From: Cymbomonas tetramitiformis
Taxonomy: Eukaryota; Chlorophyta; Pyramimonadophyceae; Pyramimonadales; Pyramimonadaceae
Direction of reading: 5' to 3'
DNA length: 64,000 nucleotides
NCBI GenBank assembly: GCA_001247695.2
Contig: LGRX02029082.1
Location: 1-64,000 of the forward strand
Below the pieces are notes generated by a model. That model worked only from the letters and a program-made list of their open reading frames with translations. It did no database searches and had not been told where the DNA came from. Below are positions 6,494 through 15,720 of this stretch, in pieces. Position numbers and translations under genes: made by a program. The first letter of the stretch is position 1, and each line of letters begins with the position of its first letter.

Positions 6494-9400
6494 TTATAAA
6501 GGAATATCTTTATGTCCCCAAGGTAGGATATTAAATGTGTCCCACTGAATGTATCCTTTATCATAATTTAATGAAAATGATTTTGTTTCGCTTCTTGTTT
6601 CTATACCAAGAGCTGCATAATGTTTGTTTTCATCAATTTTTCTTGGTTTTCTAAGAACATCGTATTTTAATTCCACAATTTTTTCGTGATTGTATAAAAT
6701 GATATCTTTGATTTCTCCATGATTGATACTTTGAGAATTTTCATAATTTAATGGAAATCCTTTTACCTTAGTCATCGTTGTTCCATCAACAAATTTCAAC
6801 GAATATGATTTAGGTGCGGTCGATACAAATTCAATACATTTCTTATATATTTTTTTCTTATCATTGTATAGCTCGTCAGTCAATTCTCCAAGATAATCAC
6901 CAAGTTGTTCTGTGTATACTTGTTTGTTTGTTTCATTTTCGATGTATATCACCGAGTCAATATCATGAGATAGAACTTTACCAAATCCTACATCGTCCAT
7001 AATGTTGAATGCTTGTTTATTTGGTGCATCTTCAATGTATACCACTGAGTCGGTATCGTGATATAAAACTTTGTCGAATCCTACATCGTCCATTAAATTG
7101 TATAAGTTTATTCTTGCATGTGCAGTTGTAAAAACCCAATAACTTCATTGACGGTACAGTTCGTTTCAGAATATTCACTTAATACATTAAAACCAACTTG
7201 ATATTTAACATCACCATTTTTGTTTTTTATTGGCTGAATTAGAACATTGTCATTTCTTGAATCTGATAAAATATCATATACTTCAGCACTATTCATGAAT
7301 TTGTTTTGTCTTTTATTTGGTTTCAAACAATATCTACCCCACAAGTTGTTGAGAAATAATTTAGCAATAGTTCTCAATCCTTCATTTTTATTTATTTTAT
7401 CTTTTTCTAATAATATACCTTCCTTTTCAAAATATTTTTTAATATACAAATCTTTGTCTTTTTCGCTTTGTACCCACTCAGGATAATCGTTTGCCTCTTG
7501 TTTTATTTTTAAAAAAGTATTAATAAAACTTTCAAAAATAGTATAAGATGTATTTTCCCAGTGGACAATCTGATGTATTTTTTCAATTGTGTATCCTTTT
7601 TTCAACGATAATTTTACTTCTTCCGTGCACCACGTTCCAGTCATTTTTGTCAAAGGAAAAGTCAATTTCTCCATTTTAGACTGTCCCAAGGTCCTCAATG
7701 GTAAATCTGCCATTTCCAAATCATTTGGTGGAATTATTGTGCATTTTATTATTCCAAAGAATTGTTCAATATCAGTGACTCCTTTCAAATCAATTTCTTG
7801 ATATATTTTTGTAGGATGACCTAATGGAAATTTACAATATTTCAAGACATAAGGATACAAACTTGTAAAATCTACATATCTAATTGTTTCATTATCTCCA
7901 CATTTATGATATAATTTTTTAGGGTCGGTTCTTCCTCCGAATAATGCATCTCTGAACACGATAGGTGTGTTATAACTATTTACGAAATTGGTAACATTTT
8001 TGTCATTTTTTTTGTAATTCTTGAAAATTACTTTCCCACATTACAACAACTTTATATCCGAGACTTTGAATTTTTTCTAATCTTTTTTTGGTCTCATCGT
8101 ACAGTTGATAAAATGTTTTATTTGTGGCATAATTTTTTCTAAACATATTCTTACCATTTGTTTTTGGATTTCCATGCCAAAAATCTCCAAGAAATTCATA
8201 TATAGTATTTGTCGCAGGGTCATAACCATCGACATATTTGTGCCTTTCATTGTTTCCAAAATGGAAATGAGGAATTTTGTATTCTTTGATTAAATTATCA
8301 ATTTTATTTGTATGTTTTACATATTCCAACCAAATGTCACCTACTCTTGATTGTTGTTTTCCTTTAATGACACTATTCAAAATAGCTATGGAATTTTCAG
8401 GCATATGCAAATATCTATGAATTGTTTGTGTCAATGATGCAATCGTTAAATAGGCTGTGGGGTCAATTTCTTCATTTGTAATTTCTAAAATTTTCTTTCT
8501 ATATTCCATCCATCCTAATCGTAAAATTCTTACATCACTTTGACAATAATCTAATATTTCTTTTTCCATCACAAAATGATATTTATTGTTTTTCATTTGC
8601 GAATACCAATCCAAAAATTTCGCTCGTGCATCACCTTTCATTTGATTGTATCCATAATACATTTTGTCCGGTATTAAACCCTCATAAATTTTATTTTCAG
8701 GGGTATTAAACTTGTGAGGAAAATAACCTTTCTTCTCACCTTTTAAATCAAATATTTCTGAGAATTTACTTAATGGATTTGTTAAATGTAGGTAGCTGTC
8801 CATTAATGTCACGTTTTGATATTTGAGATACATTATTTTACCACCATTTTGCACCGTTTCAGGAATTTCATCCATTGTTGTCATTATGTATTCTATGATA
8901 AGTACATAATCATACTTACTACCATTATGTGCTATAAAAGTAAACCCTTTATGTTTGTTTGAAAATAAAAATTTGCAAGCTTCTCCAATATTGTTGTGAA
9001 TAAATTCCTCTCCATTAGAATATTGTGTCACACTCAGATTCACTTCGTGCTTTGTTTCATTGTATGCTTCAAAATCGAAAAATCCTATTTTATCTTCATC
9101 AATAATATCTTTTGGTTTTTTTGGGGTAATGTAACATTGATGTTCTCTCATGTCACAATATAATTTACAATTTGGACAAAATTCATGTCCACAAATATGT
9201 TTTTGTTCTTTTCTTATGTCGTAAACCTTTTTACACTCACCTTTGCACCTATGGAAATGTTGACAAGCTGTCTCTTTTTTATGTAAATCATAACATTTTT
9301 TATTTGGAAATTTTATATTACAATCTTCACAATGGATAGCTTTTTCCCACTCAATAAATGGTTTAGCCCCTTTTTTAGAAAAATCACACAATTTACTTTT

Positions 9401-9733
9401 ACATTTAAAACACCTTGGTCGGTCGGCTATTCCATAAAATGCTTCGATTTTTGTTATTGGTTCGTAATGTCCAATACTTGAATTTAGATGATAATAAACA
9501 AAATTCCATTCCGGTCTGTCGGGCAAACCTTCTTTAGTTGGCGGATACATTATTGTACAACCCAAATCAGTCATTCCGTGAATTGTAATATTTTTGTTGA
9601 ATTTTTCTTCAAAGACATGAATGTCATCAAAACCTATACCGTCTTCAGCATTAAATTCTAATTCTTTCATTAAAATTATTGCTTCTCTTGTTAAACGATT
9701 TTTAATATTGTTGCAAATTTTTATTGTAGACAT
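6494..9733 (-). pseudogene. polB: protein-primed family B DNA polymerase in three frames
   Basis: Three ORFs (9,733-8,003, 7,959-7,108, 7,093-6,494) give about 1,080 residues. Order: Cys-rich N-terminus; exonuclease motifs FFDFEAYN, HNGSKYDY and YCQSDVRIL; an endonuclease-like insert (YEFLGDFWHG); polymerase motifs FTSLYPYVLKYCKFPLG, KLFLNNLWGRY and YHDTDS. The first break is in a run of eight A at about 8,005-8,015: a one-base shift restores the frame. The second, near 7,125, is in GGGTTTTT; the next frame gives the expected TTAHARINLYN. Both are homopolymer indels, so decay or assembly error are equally possible. The third piece holds a tandem duplicate of the DTDS motif. The enzyme would replicate the viral genome from a terminal protein. 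Confidence 0.9.
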
Positions 9734-9804
9734 TGTATGTTATTTCTTCATTGTCTTTTTTATCTTTGTAATTCATAATTATGCAAGATTTAGCAAAACA
9801 TTGT

Positions 9805-10521
9805 TCATCCTTGACGGTAATGCAACTCTTCTTTTGTTTCAATTCCTCCACAGATTTTGGCACCGACAATGGTTGGCCCTTTCCATTTATTTTTTTTGAA
9901 ATTTAATAAAGAAATTGTGATGAAATTCACAGCTCCTCTCTCATCTCCGGACTGAATCATTCCTTCTAATTTTTTATAAAATTCAATTTCATTTTTTGCA
10001 CTTAAAAATTCTGAAGAACCGTCTTGAAAGTTTACACCAAACTGAAAATGTTTTACATCTTCCGAAGCTTGGTCAATTTCTTTATTAATTAAATTCATCC
10101 AATAATCCAAAGGATTACTAAGAAATCTATTAAATTTGATTTTCATGCTTACGCCTGAATTTCCACCTTTATCAACAAAATCTTTTGTAACGTCTTTGTC
10201 CGTAAATAGTTCTTCATATTCTTGCCGAGAAAGCAAATCACTAAGAACTATTAAATCTTCATTTTCTTTTTCAAAATTTTTTATTTCTGATTGTAATTTT
10301 TGTTGTTTATTTTCTTTGGTAAATTCTTTATCTATTTTTTTCTTTTCAATCAGATTTATCTTAATCCATTGTTCCTTTGTCAATTGTCTCGAACTTGATG
10401 CTTTTAAATTTCCGGCCCTATGGTTTTTGACTTTCTTGAGATTGGTTTTCTTTGCCTTGGTCAATGGAGCTTTGCCTTTATCATCTTTTTTGTCTTTATC
10501 ATTAGACTTTTTCGGTGGCAT
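9805..10521 (-). CDS. hypothetical lysine-rich virus-like protein, 238 aa
   Basis: An intact ORF starting MPPKKSNDKDKKDD. Residues 1-75 are highly basic and probably disordered, residues 65-100 have coiled-coil character, and the rest is a mixed globular region with no recognised motif. It stands directly upstream of the polymerase gene in the same direction and carries the promoter-like motif at 10,563-10,576. Genes beside a protein-primed polymerase sometimes encode terminal or DNA-binding proteins, but nothing in the sequence shows this. Function unknown. Confidence 0.65.
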   Translation of the reverse strand: MPPKKSNDKDKKDDKGKAPLTKAKKTNLKKVKNHRAGNLKASSSRQLTKEQWIKINLIEKKKIDKEFTKENKQQKLQSEIKNFEKENEDLIVLSDLLSRQEYEELFTDKDVTKDFVDKGGNSGVSMKIKFNRFLSNPLDYWMNLINKEIDQASEDVKHFQFGVNFQDGSSEFLSAKNEIEFYKKLEGMIQSGDERGAVNFITISLLNFKKNKWKGPTIVGAKICGGIETKEELHYRQG

Positions 10522-10562
10522 TATTATTATACAATATATTTCTTATTACTAAATTGTAACGT

Positions 10563-10576
10563 ATTCTTTAGGTGGT
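10563..10576 (-). promoter_or_regulatory. promoter-like motif TCCRCYTAAAGAWT, copy 3
   Basis: It reads ACCACCTAAAGAAT on the - strand, about 45 bases upstream of the ATG at 10,521. It overlaps the end of the preceding gene, so it is the most degenerate in its first base. Confidence 0.4.
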
Positions 10577-10900
10577 TTTTGTTACATTCAACCTTTCCAA
10601 AAATTTGTTTTGAATTTCCATGTATTTTTCAAAGTCTTGAGGATTTTCTTTGATGTTATTGGAAAATACTTCAACAATTTTAACTTTATCAATACCATGC
10701 TTTTCCATCGTTGAAACACCGACATTTTTATTTAACAAAATTCGGTCTAAGGTTAGATTCTTTTGTAACAATGGTTTGTTGGCTTCATAATATTTCCCTT
10801 TGTCTCTTCTATTCATATCTAAAGGCTTTTTATAATACACCTTACCATTCTTAGAAGTAACCTTCATATGCTTAGGAGAATGTGTATCAATTTCACTCAT
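10568..10900 (-). CDS. hypothetical virus-like protein, 110 aa
   Basis: The start MSEIDTHSPKHM at 10,900 is chosen over the longer frame to 10,954 because the extension crosses the promoter-like motif at 10,921-10,934. The protein is polar and basic, with the segment NGKVYYKKPLDMNRRDKGK near the N-terminus, and has no recognised domain. It is followed after 47 bases by the next gene on the same strand. Function unknown. Confidence 0.6.
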   Translation of the reverse strand: MSEIDTHSPKHMKVTSKNGKVYYKKPLDMNRRDKGKYYEANKPLLQKNLTLDRILLNKNVGVSTMEKHGIDKVKIVEVFSNNIKENPQDFEKYMEIQNKFLERLNVTKTT

Positions 10901-10920
10901 TGTTATAATATAGAACTTAT

Positions 10921-10934
10921 AATCTTTAAGCGGA
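10921..10934 (-). promoter_or_regulatory. promoter-like motif TCCRCYTAAAGAWT, copy 4
   Basis: It reads TCCGCTTAAAGATT on the - strand, about 20 bases upstream of the ATG at 10,900. Confidence 0.45.
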
Positions 10935-11114
10935 TTCAAACACATTTTTATCAATACTTAATTCTTTTGAATTCATGATATCTCTTTCGCACTTTATACA
11001 AAGACAGTCTAATTGTTTACATCGAGACCGTCTCATATTATATCCTATAGCATGAATCAAAGCAACGATAATTGTCCCAAATTGAAAGACATCACACGTA
11101 TTTATTTCAAACAT
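10926..11114 (-). CDS. small putative membrane protein with Cys motif
   Basis: 62 codons with an ATG start. Residues 9-25 are hydrophobic (VFQFGTIIVALIHAIGY) and could span a membrane once. They are followed by RRSRCKQLDCLCIKCERD, with four cysteines. Tiny one-helix proteins are frequent in virophages and Polinton-like viruses. The ORF ends inside the promoter-like motif of the next gene. Function unknown. Confidence 0.45.
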   Translation of the reverse strand: MFEINTCDVFQFGTIIVALIHAIGYNMRRSRCKQLDCLCIKCERDIMNSKELSIDKNVFESA

Positions 11115-11137
11115 TATACATTAAACTGATTTTATTT

Positions 11138-11202
11138 TCTAGTTAGAGTTAGAGTTAAAGTTAGAGTAAGAGTTAAAGTTAGAGTTAGAGTTAGAATTTA
11201 AA
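11138..11202. repeat. TTAGAG-type short tandem repeat between divergent genes
   Basis: Imperfect hexamer repeats GTTAGA, GTTAAA and GTAAGA occupy the gap between the last - strand gene and the + strand gene at 11,272. They resemble telomere repeats but are irregular and internal, so they more likely belong to the divergent promoter region of the element. Confidence 0.6.
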
Positions 11203-11271
11203 TCAAAGTCATTACAAATTGATAGAAATGATAAGAAATGATTAGAAAATTATTTTCTTGTGTATTCTAAT

Positions 11272-11754
11272 ATGGGTTTTAAGAAAGGTGAAAAAATTAC
11301 TGATGAGGCTACTCTAGAACGATTAAAAGTTGCTCGATTAAAAGCTATGGAAACAAGAAAAAATTCTGAAGCCAAAAAGGATATCAAACTTGCTAAAGAA
11401 TTAGAAAACAAAAAAGTGTTGGAGGCTGCTCAAAATAAAATAAAATCATCGATAAAAGAACCTGAAATTACTGAAAAATTCGAACAAAAATCAGAACCCG
11501 AAATAATCGACAAGAAATATGTTAAAAAATCAAAAAAGAAACCTGTGATTGTTGTGGAATCTGATAGTGAAACTTCGGGTAGTTCAAGTGACGATGAACA
11601 TCAACCTCAAGTGATTATCAAAAAATCAAAAAAGAAAGACAAAGTTTCAAAAACGGAAGGAAAGCCAAACGCAGCACCTCCGACTTATCATGACGTTTTG
11701 AATTCAGACCCTCATTTTCATAAAACATTCAAATCATTGTTTCCAGAATTTTGA
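11272..11754 (+). CDS. hypothetical charged virus-like protein, 160 aa
   Basis: The ATG at 11,272 gives MGFKKGEKITDEATLERL; an upstream GTG in frame at 11,260 is not preferred. Residues 1-75 are alanine/lysine-rich and probably helical. The middle has lysine runs and a Ser/Asp/Glu block (SDSETSGSSSDDE), and the tail ends with PTYHDVLNSDPHFHKTF. It is one of the few + strand genes of the element. No domain recognised; low-complexity makeup suggests a disordered nucleic-acid or structural protein. Confidence 0.6.
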   Translation: MGFKKGEKITDEATLERLKVARLKAMETRKNSEAKKDIKLAKELENKKVLEAAQNKIKSSIKEPEITEKFEQKSEPEIIDKKYVKKSKKKPVIVVESDSETSGSSSDDEHQPQVIIKKSKKKDKVSKTEGKPNAAPPTYHDVLNSDPHFHKTFKSLFPEF

Positions 11755-11767
11755 AAGAATATTTGTA

Positions 11768-12136
11768 TCATTTATCTTTCCAATAGTCTTTCCCATAAGA
11801 AACAAATATCTCTTGATTCTTTTTTACATTTGATGTTAATCGAACATTTCCTACGGAATTTATTTTAGCATAATTTTTGCATTTGATTCTTTTGGCACTT
11901 TGAGGGGTACAATCATTGAACTTACCGGCAACTGAATTTGTTTTCGATGCATCATAAAACAGATTATTATTCTTTTTCCAAATATGTGTTCTTCGATTCA
12001 ATGGAGGTAATTCATTCATTGTCAATCGTTGCGTGCCGACGGTGTATCGACCAACTAACTTATCTTTTTTCAAGTCTTCTTTGGCATATACTCCAAGACC
12101 TGAATTTGGAATACTACTTTCCTTTATATCTACCAA
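11768..12136 (-). CDS. small viral-type SET domain protein (lysine methyltransferase-like)
   Basis: 122 residues, close to the length of the single-domain SET protein of chlorella viruses. SET landmarks are in order: IPNSGLGVYAKEDLKKDKLV at about 8-27 (SAM-binding start), FNDC at about 73-76 where the family normally has N-H-S/C, and EIFVSYGKDYW near the C-terminus, containing the catalytic Tyr. The His of the N-H motif is Asp here, which may weaken cofactor binding. A viral SET protein would methylate a histone or a viral lysine to alter host or viral chromatin. It is the last gene before the AT-rich region ends, and its tail-to-tail neighbour is the + strand gene ending at 11,754. Confidence 0.75.
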   Translation of the reverse strand: MVDIKESSIPNSGLGVYAKEDLKKDKLVGRYTVGTQRLTMNELPPLNRRTHIWKKNNNLFYDASKTNSVAGKFNDCTPQSAKRIKCKNYAKINSVGNVRLTSNVKKNQEIFVSYGKDYWKDK

Positions 12137-12345
12137 TTCAAACTGATGTCGAAGTTCGGCAAACCAATCGAAATGAAGCAGCAGCCAGGATTTGATGTCC
12201 TTAATGGTATCTGAAGCCCAAAATATCGAACTTTATTTTAAGATTGTAGCTAGCATGAAATCGAACTGCAATACATGGGGCGGGGCCGGGGCGGGATCTA
12301 GGACCGACGGGTCCGGCATGTTGACTCAACAGGGGCGGCACGGTA
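12137..12345. other. right edge of the virus-like element and GC-rich host sequence
   Basis: Composition changes from AT-rich to GC-rich between about 12,140 and 12,270. No terminal repeat matching 208-305 is visible, so the right end of the viral element appears truncated here. No gene was recognised in this stretch. Confidence 0.45.
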
Positions 12346-12789
12346 TCACATACCTTCTGATAGCAGTGTGTTCCTGCCTTGACGCTCCACTCCTGATTTC
12401 AGCATCATTGAAACCCGCGAAGGTTCGGGGAGTGGATATACAGGTGGCCTCGACCCTCGCGCCAAATCGCTCAACCCGCGACAAAGGTTTACGAGGCGCT
12501 CCAACTCTATATTCTTCATGATGCTGGCCACCGGACTCGATCGCGTTTTGACCGCACGCTTCATTCGGCCAAAGTAGTCCTCGAAGCAAAACATCCATAG
12601 CTCACGTGCTGGACCGTACATCATGAGCTGCGGCACGACATGAGTAAGGAGATGCTGCATCATCACCAAATCGGCTGGTGACATATGATCTTCACCAAGC
12701 TTTAGGACCACTTTCACTCTCTCAATGAGACCTGGCATTTCCTGGAAAAGGCAAATATCAGATCTCAAAAAGAAATCGTATGGGTACAA
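12346..12789 (-). pseudogene. DUF4218 fragment of a CACTA transposase
   Basis: About 147 codons. The segment from PADLVMMQHLLTHVVPQLMM through GPARELWMFCFEDYFGRMKR and SIMKNIELERLV matches the DUF4218 pattern (H-x2-H, then GP-x4-WM-x2-FE-x4-G-x2-K) found C-terminal to Tnp2 in En/Spm elements. A second, independent copy of the domain lies at 46,684-47,152. No Tnp2 domain or other exon is visible nearby, so this is an isolated remnant. The Pro-rich C-terminus after residue 110 may not belong to it. Confidence 0.65.
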
Positions 12790-13005
12790 TATAAATGCGG
12801 ACCTACTATGGCCACGTGGGTACTAAATCAGGGAAGCACCCCGCCCCCGTCGGGGCGGGGTGTTGGACCTTCAAAAGAATTGTAGGGAGAGGTTAACCTT
12901 CAGAAGAATTGTAGGGCTGACAACCTCACGAACGATGGAGCATATCTCCCCAACATAATCCGCGTGCAAAGGCCTTTCCACGAGCCCATCCCGACCAGAC
13001 CAGCT

Positions 13006-13420
13006 GAGTAAATCCGGCAGATGGGGGGCTACTTACGATTGCCCCCTGATTTTTTTTTTGTGCCCCCTGAAAAATTGCCCCCTGAAAACCATTTTCAGGC
13101 CCTGAAAATATTTTTCAGGGCCTGAAAATCACTTTCAGGGTCTGAACTTGTTTTATACTAGGCTAGTTATACACCTTAGAAAAAACTTCATGGATAATAT
13201 AATTTTACACCAATTTTCAGGGCCTGAAAATTGCGAATTCACACTCTTAAGATGCCCCCTGAACTTTGTTTTCAGGGCCTGAAAATATTATTCACTTTTC
13301 GTGTTATATAAAGTTTAGAATTATATTCTCATGTCCTCATCTTGCCCCCTGAAAATGGTTTTCAGGGCCTGAAAATTTTACAGTGTTCCAAGCCCTGAAA
13401 ATTCACATAAGGCATTTTCA
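13006..13420. repeat. left terminal inverted repeat of a 19.9-kb unit
   Basis: Starts GAGTAAATCCGGCAGATGGG and continues through poly-T tracts, GCCCCCTGAA blocks and a unique stretch containing CTAGGCTAGTTATACACC. The same landmarks occur in reverse order and opposite strand from 32,922 back to about 32,515. It is therefore one arm of an inverted pair about 19 kb apart. No convincing target duplication was found outside. Confidence 0.8.
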
Positions 13421-13490
13421 GGGCCTGAAAACTCATTTTCAGGCCCTGAAAATCCCTGAAAATGAGTTTTCAGGGCCTGAAAATGAGTTA
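13060..13490. repeat. array of palindromic TTTTCAGGGCCTGAAAA units, left
   Basis: More than ten copies, some imperfect, of the 17-base palindrome TTTTCAGGGCCTGAAAA, interspersed with GCCCCCTGAA variants. It lies in and just inside the left inverted repeat. Subterminal palindrome arrays of this type often bind a transposase. Confidence 0.85.
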
Positions 13491-13566
13491 ACACGCTGCT
13501 TTGCGTTTCCCCCCCTTGCCCTCCACCCAGTTCTCGTCCAGTGTGCTGGCATCTTCATCTGTGAAT

Positions 13567-14079
13567 TTATATACACAACGAAAGACCGGAATGCAGTGAG
13601 AACGTGGGCCGAAGACATCGAAGTTCAAACGCAAGAAAACACAACGAAGAACGAACGAACGAAGAAGCACAACGGGCGAAATGTGTAACACACGCACTTC
13701 CAGATGCACCTGAAGCACTTTGTTGTTCTGAAGGGGTCTTCCGTTTTTTGTTGGCCCTATTATTCTGCGCATCAACTCGGGATCGTTCTTCCTTGTCCTT
13801 GCGGAAAGCTGCTATCTCTTGTTCGTGTCCGGCGAGATTCTCGATGGGCTCCCATGTGTCCTCGTTATCAGTGAAACCCTCCCAACCTATGAGCCACACA
13901 GGTTTACCTTTCCTTACTGCTTCCGCTTTTATCTCACGGACGGAGAAGACAGTGTCGTCGCTGCCCGTGAGGTCGTAAGGGTTTTTCTGAGTTCGTTTCA
14001 CAGGGCCTTGACCCTGCGCGAGCAGAACCACGTCGGCGTCACTGGTCTTTCTGCGCTTGGCACCTTTACCACGAGGCAT
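13567..14079 (-). CDS. chromodomain protein
   Basis: 170 codons with ATG at 14,079. Basic N-terminus MPRGKGAKRRK, then a chromodomain at about residues 44-95: FSVREIKAEAV, KPVWLIGWEGF and DTWEPIENL give the three strands and C-terminal helix. Chromodomains bind methylated histone tails; two of the usual aromatic cage positions (W/W in the WLIGWEGF segment) are present. The last 45 residues look like low-quality sequence and an unseen splice is possible. The gene lies just inside the left inverted repeat and may be cargo or part of a retroelement integrase tail; no integrase core is beside it. Confidence 0.65.
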   Translation of the reverse strand: MPRGKGAKRRKTSDADVVLLAQGQGPVKRTQKNPYDLTGSDDTVFSVREIKAEAVRKGKPVWLIGWEGFTDNEDTWEPIENLAGHEQEIAAFRKDKEERSRVDAQNNRANKKRKTPSEQQSASGASGSACVTHFARCASSFVRSSLCFLAFELRCLRPTFSLHSGLSLCI

Positions 14080-14399
14080 CTTTACTCAACGAATTTCGAA
14101 ACAGTCGGTACGTAGATTTGCGATGAATGGGATTAAAATGCTCACATATTATATTTTTTATACGAATTCCTCGCTCGCCCCTACTTTGCTATTCCGAAGT
14201 CTGCACCAATAATATGAAGTTTTGGAATCATCTTGGGATCGATGAATAACGGTTGTTAATTGGTTGGATCGATGTGGTTTAGAATGGTACCTATCGTGAT
14301 AGCTCAAGATCACGTTGATCCGTCAAAGTGGTTATCGTACTTATCGATTACTGCCATTCACATGAGGTGTCGATTAATCAAATAACAAAATCGCGTCGA

Positions 14400-14585
14400 A
14401 CCTATCGAGTGACGACGACAATTCCGGTGAACCTGTCGAGCGACGACGACAGTTTTGTGAACCTGTCGAGCGACAACGACAATTTTGCGAACCTGTCGAA
14501 CGACAACGACAGTTTTGCGAACTTATCGAACGATAACGATATTTACGATAAGTCGTTTGAACATATCGAACGACGACGATAACTC
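14400..14585. repeat. 30-bp minisatellite (GTCGAGCGACGACGACA type)
   Basis: About six degenerate units of 30 bases, each with CTGTCGAGCGACGACGACA or a close variant. The period is a multiple of three, so both strands stay open here and produce spurious ORFs. Confidence 0.8.
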
Positions 14586-14599
14586 CGATTAATCGATTA

Positions 14600-15580
14600 A
14601 TCGGAGTTATCGAACTATCGATACCGGGCCTTGCATCACCAACATGAGTTGCATTTAACCACCCCTTTTCCGAGAGAAGTGATTCCGTAGCCATTATATT
14701 TTCATCTACTGCATTATCTACGGTGCTTGCCCCACCGCTTAACATCTTATTAGGTTCAGGCATATTATGTTGTTTGGTGTCGTTATTCTTTTTACGGTGA
14801 ATTTTATGTTTCGTTATTCTTAGAGGTGATTTCATTTTAGTTTTCTTTGTATTTTGGGTCCGTGTCCTCTCCCAAAGCCATGCTATTTTGGGGTTTTGGA
14901 TCATGTACTTCGGGGCGTTCTTACTTATCCTTTTGCAGGCCTTTGGTCTTTTGTGGGCTAGGTTTATGATGCCTCTGGGTCCCGGGAAATACTGTATAGG
15001 GTTTAGCTTCATTTTGCTAAGTCCCGTCATTAGGTGGAAGAGCATAATAAAGGTCCCATGAGTGGTTGCTTGCAGTTCCGCTTGTGTTTTGATATAGTTT
15101 TTCTCACATCTCAAAAAATGCCGCATTATGTAATATGTCATAATTATGCTGCCGCTTATGTCTTTGTCAGTTTTCATCTCCATATAACAACATTTAGGTT
15201 AGCCGTATGCCGCATCGTGTTTGTTGGACTCGGAGTTTGTTTATCCGAAGAGCGCTTCAATATTTTATCCGTCCTTATAAGGTTAGCTGCTTTCCGTTCT
15301 GAAGTGTTTGAGGGCCGTGATAAGTTTACCATGAATGGAAATTTATTTTGGTGCCTTATAAGTATTTGATACGTATATTGTGTTAAGTTAACAGCCCGTA
15401 TTTTGAGGTTAAATGCATTCCATTTCAAGTTATTTGGAAGCTGAGATAAGTTTACCAGAAACCGCTTAAGGTTAGTAGCAGACCTCATCGGGTCGTCTAT
15501 GAGTTTGTTTAAGTTTTCTGCAGGCCATATCAGTTTAACTGTGAGCCGCATTAATTTACATGCAAACTGTATTGAGTTAT
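14600..15580. other. no gene recognised
   Basis: Mixed-composition sequence with a weak repetition of GTTTAACC and GATAAGTTTACC at roughly 50-60 base intervals between about 15,100 and 15,560. ORFs across it have no domain-like features. Confidence 0.4.
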
Positions 15581-15720
15581 CTACATGCGGTATGAAGGTT
15601 GCAGTAAACTGTATAAAGGGCTGATTCTTTGTAATAGTTGCCCCGACGTCGACTCCGCCCCGGACTATATGGGCAACCCGGAATGGAAGCGCAAGGGGCA
15701 GGGGAACAAGGTGTTGGACA

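Noticed and set aside
8003..8015. Programmed ribosomal frameshift in PolB
   Set aside because: The needed shift is +1 in a plain A8 run with no slippery heptamer for -1, and a second break needs the opposite shift; indels are simpler.
11138..11202. Internal telomere
   Set aside because: TTAGAG-like hexamers are irregular, only about 60 bp, and sit between two viral genes.
14374..15183. 269-codon ORF on the - strand
   Set aside because: The last 70 residues are the 30-bp minisatellite; the rest has no protein-like features or splice support.
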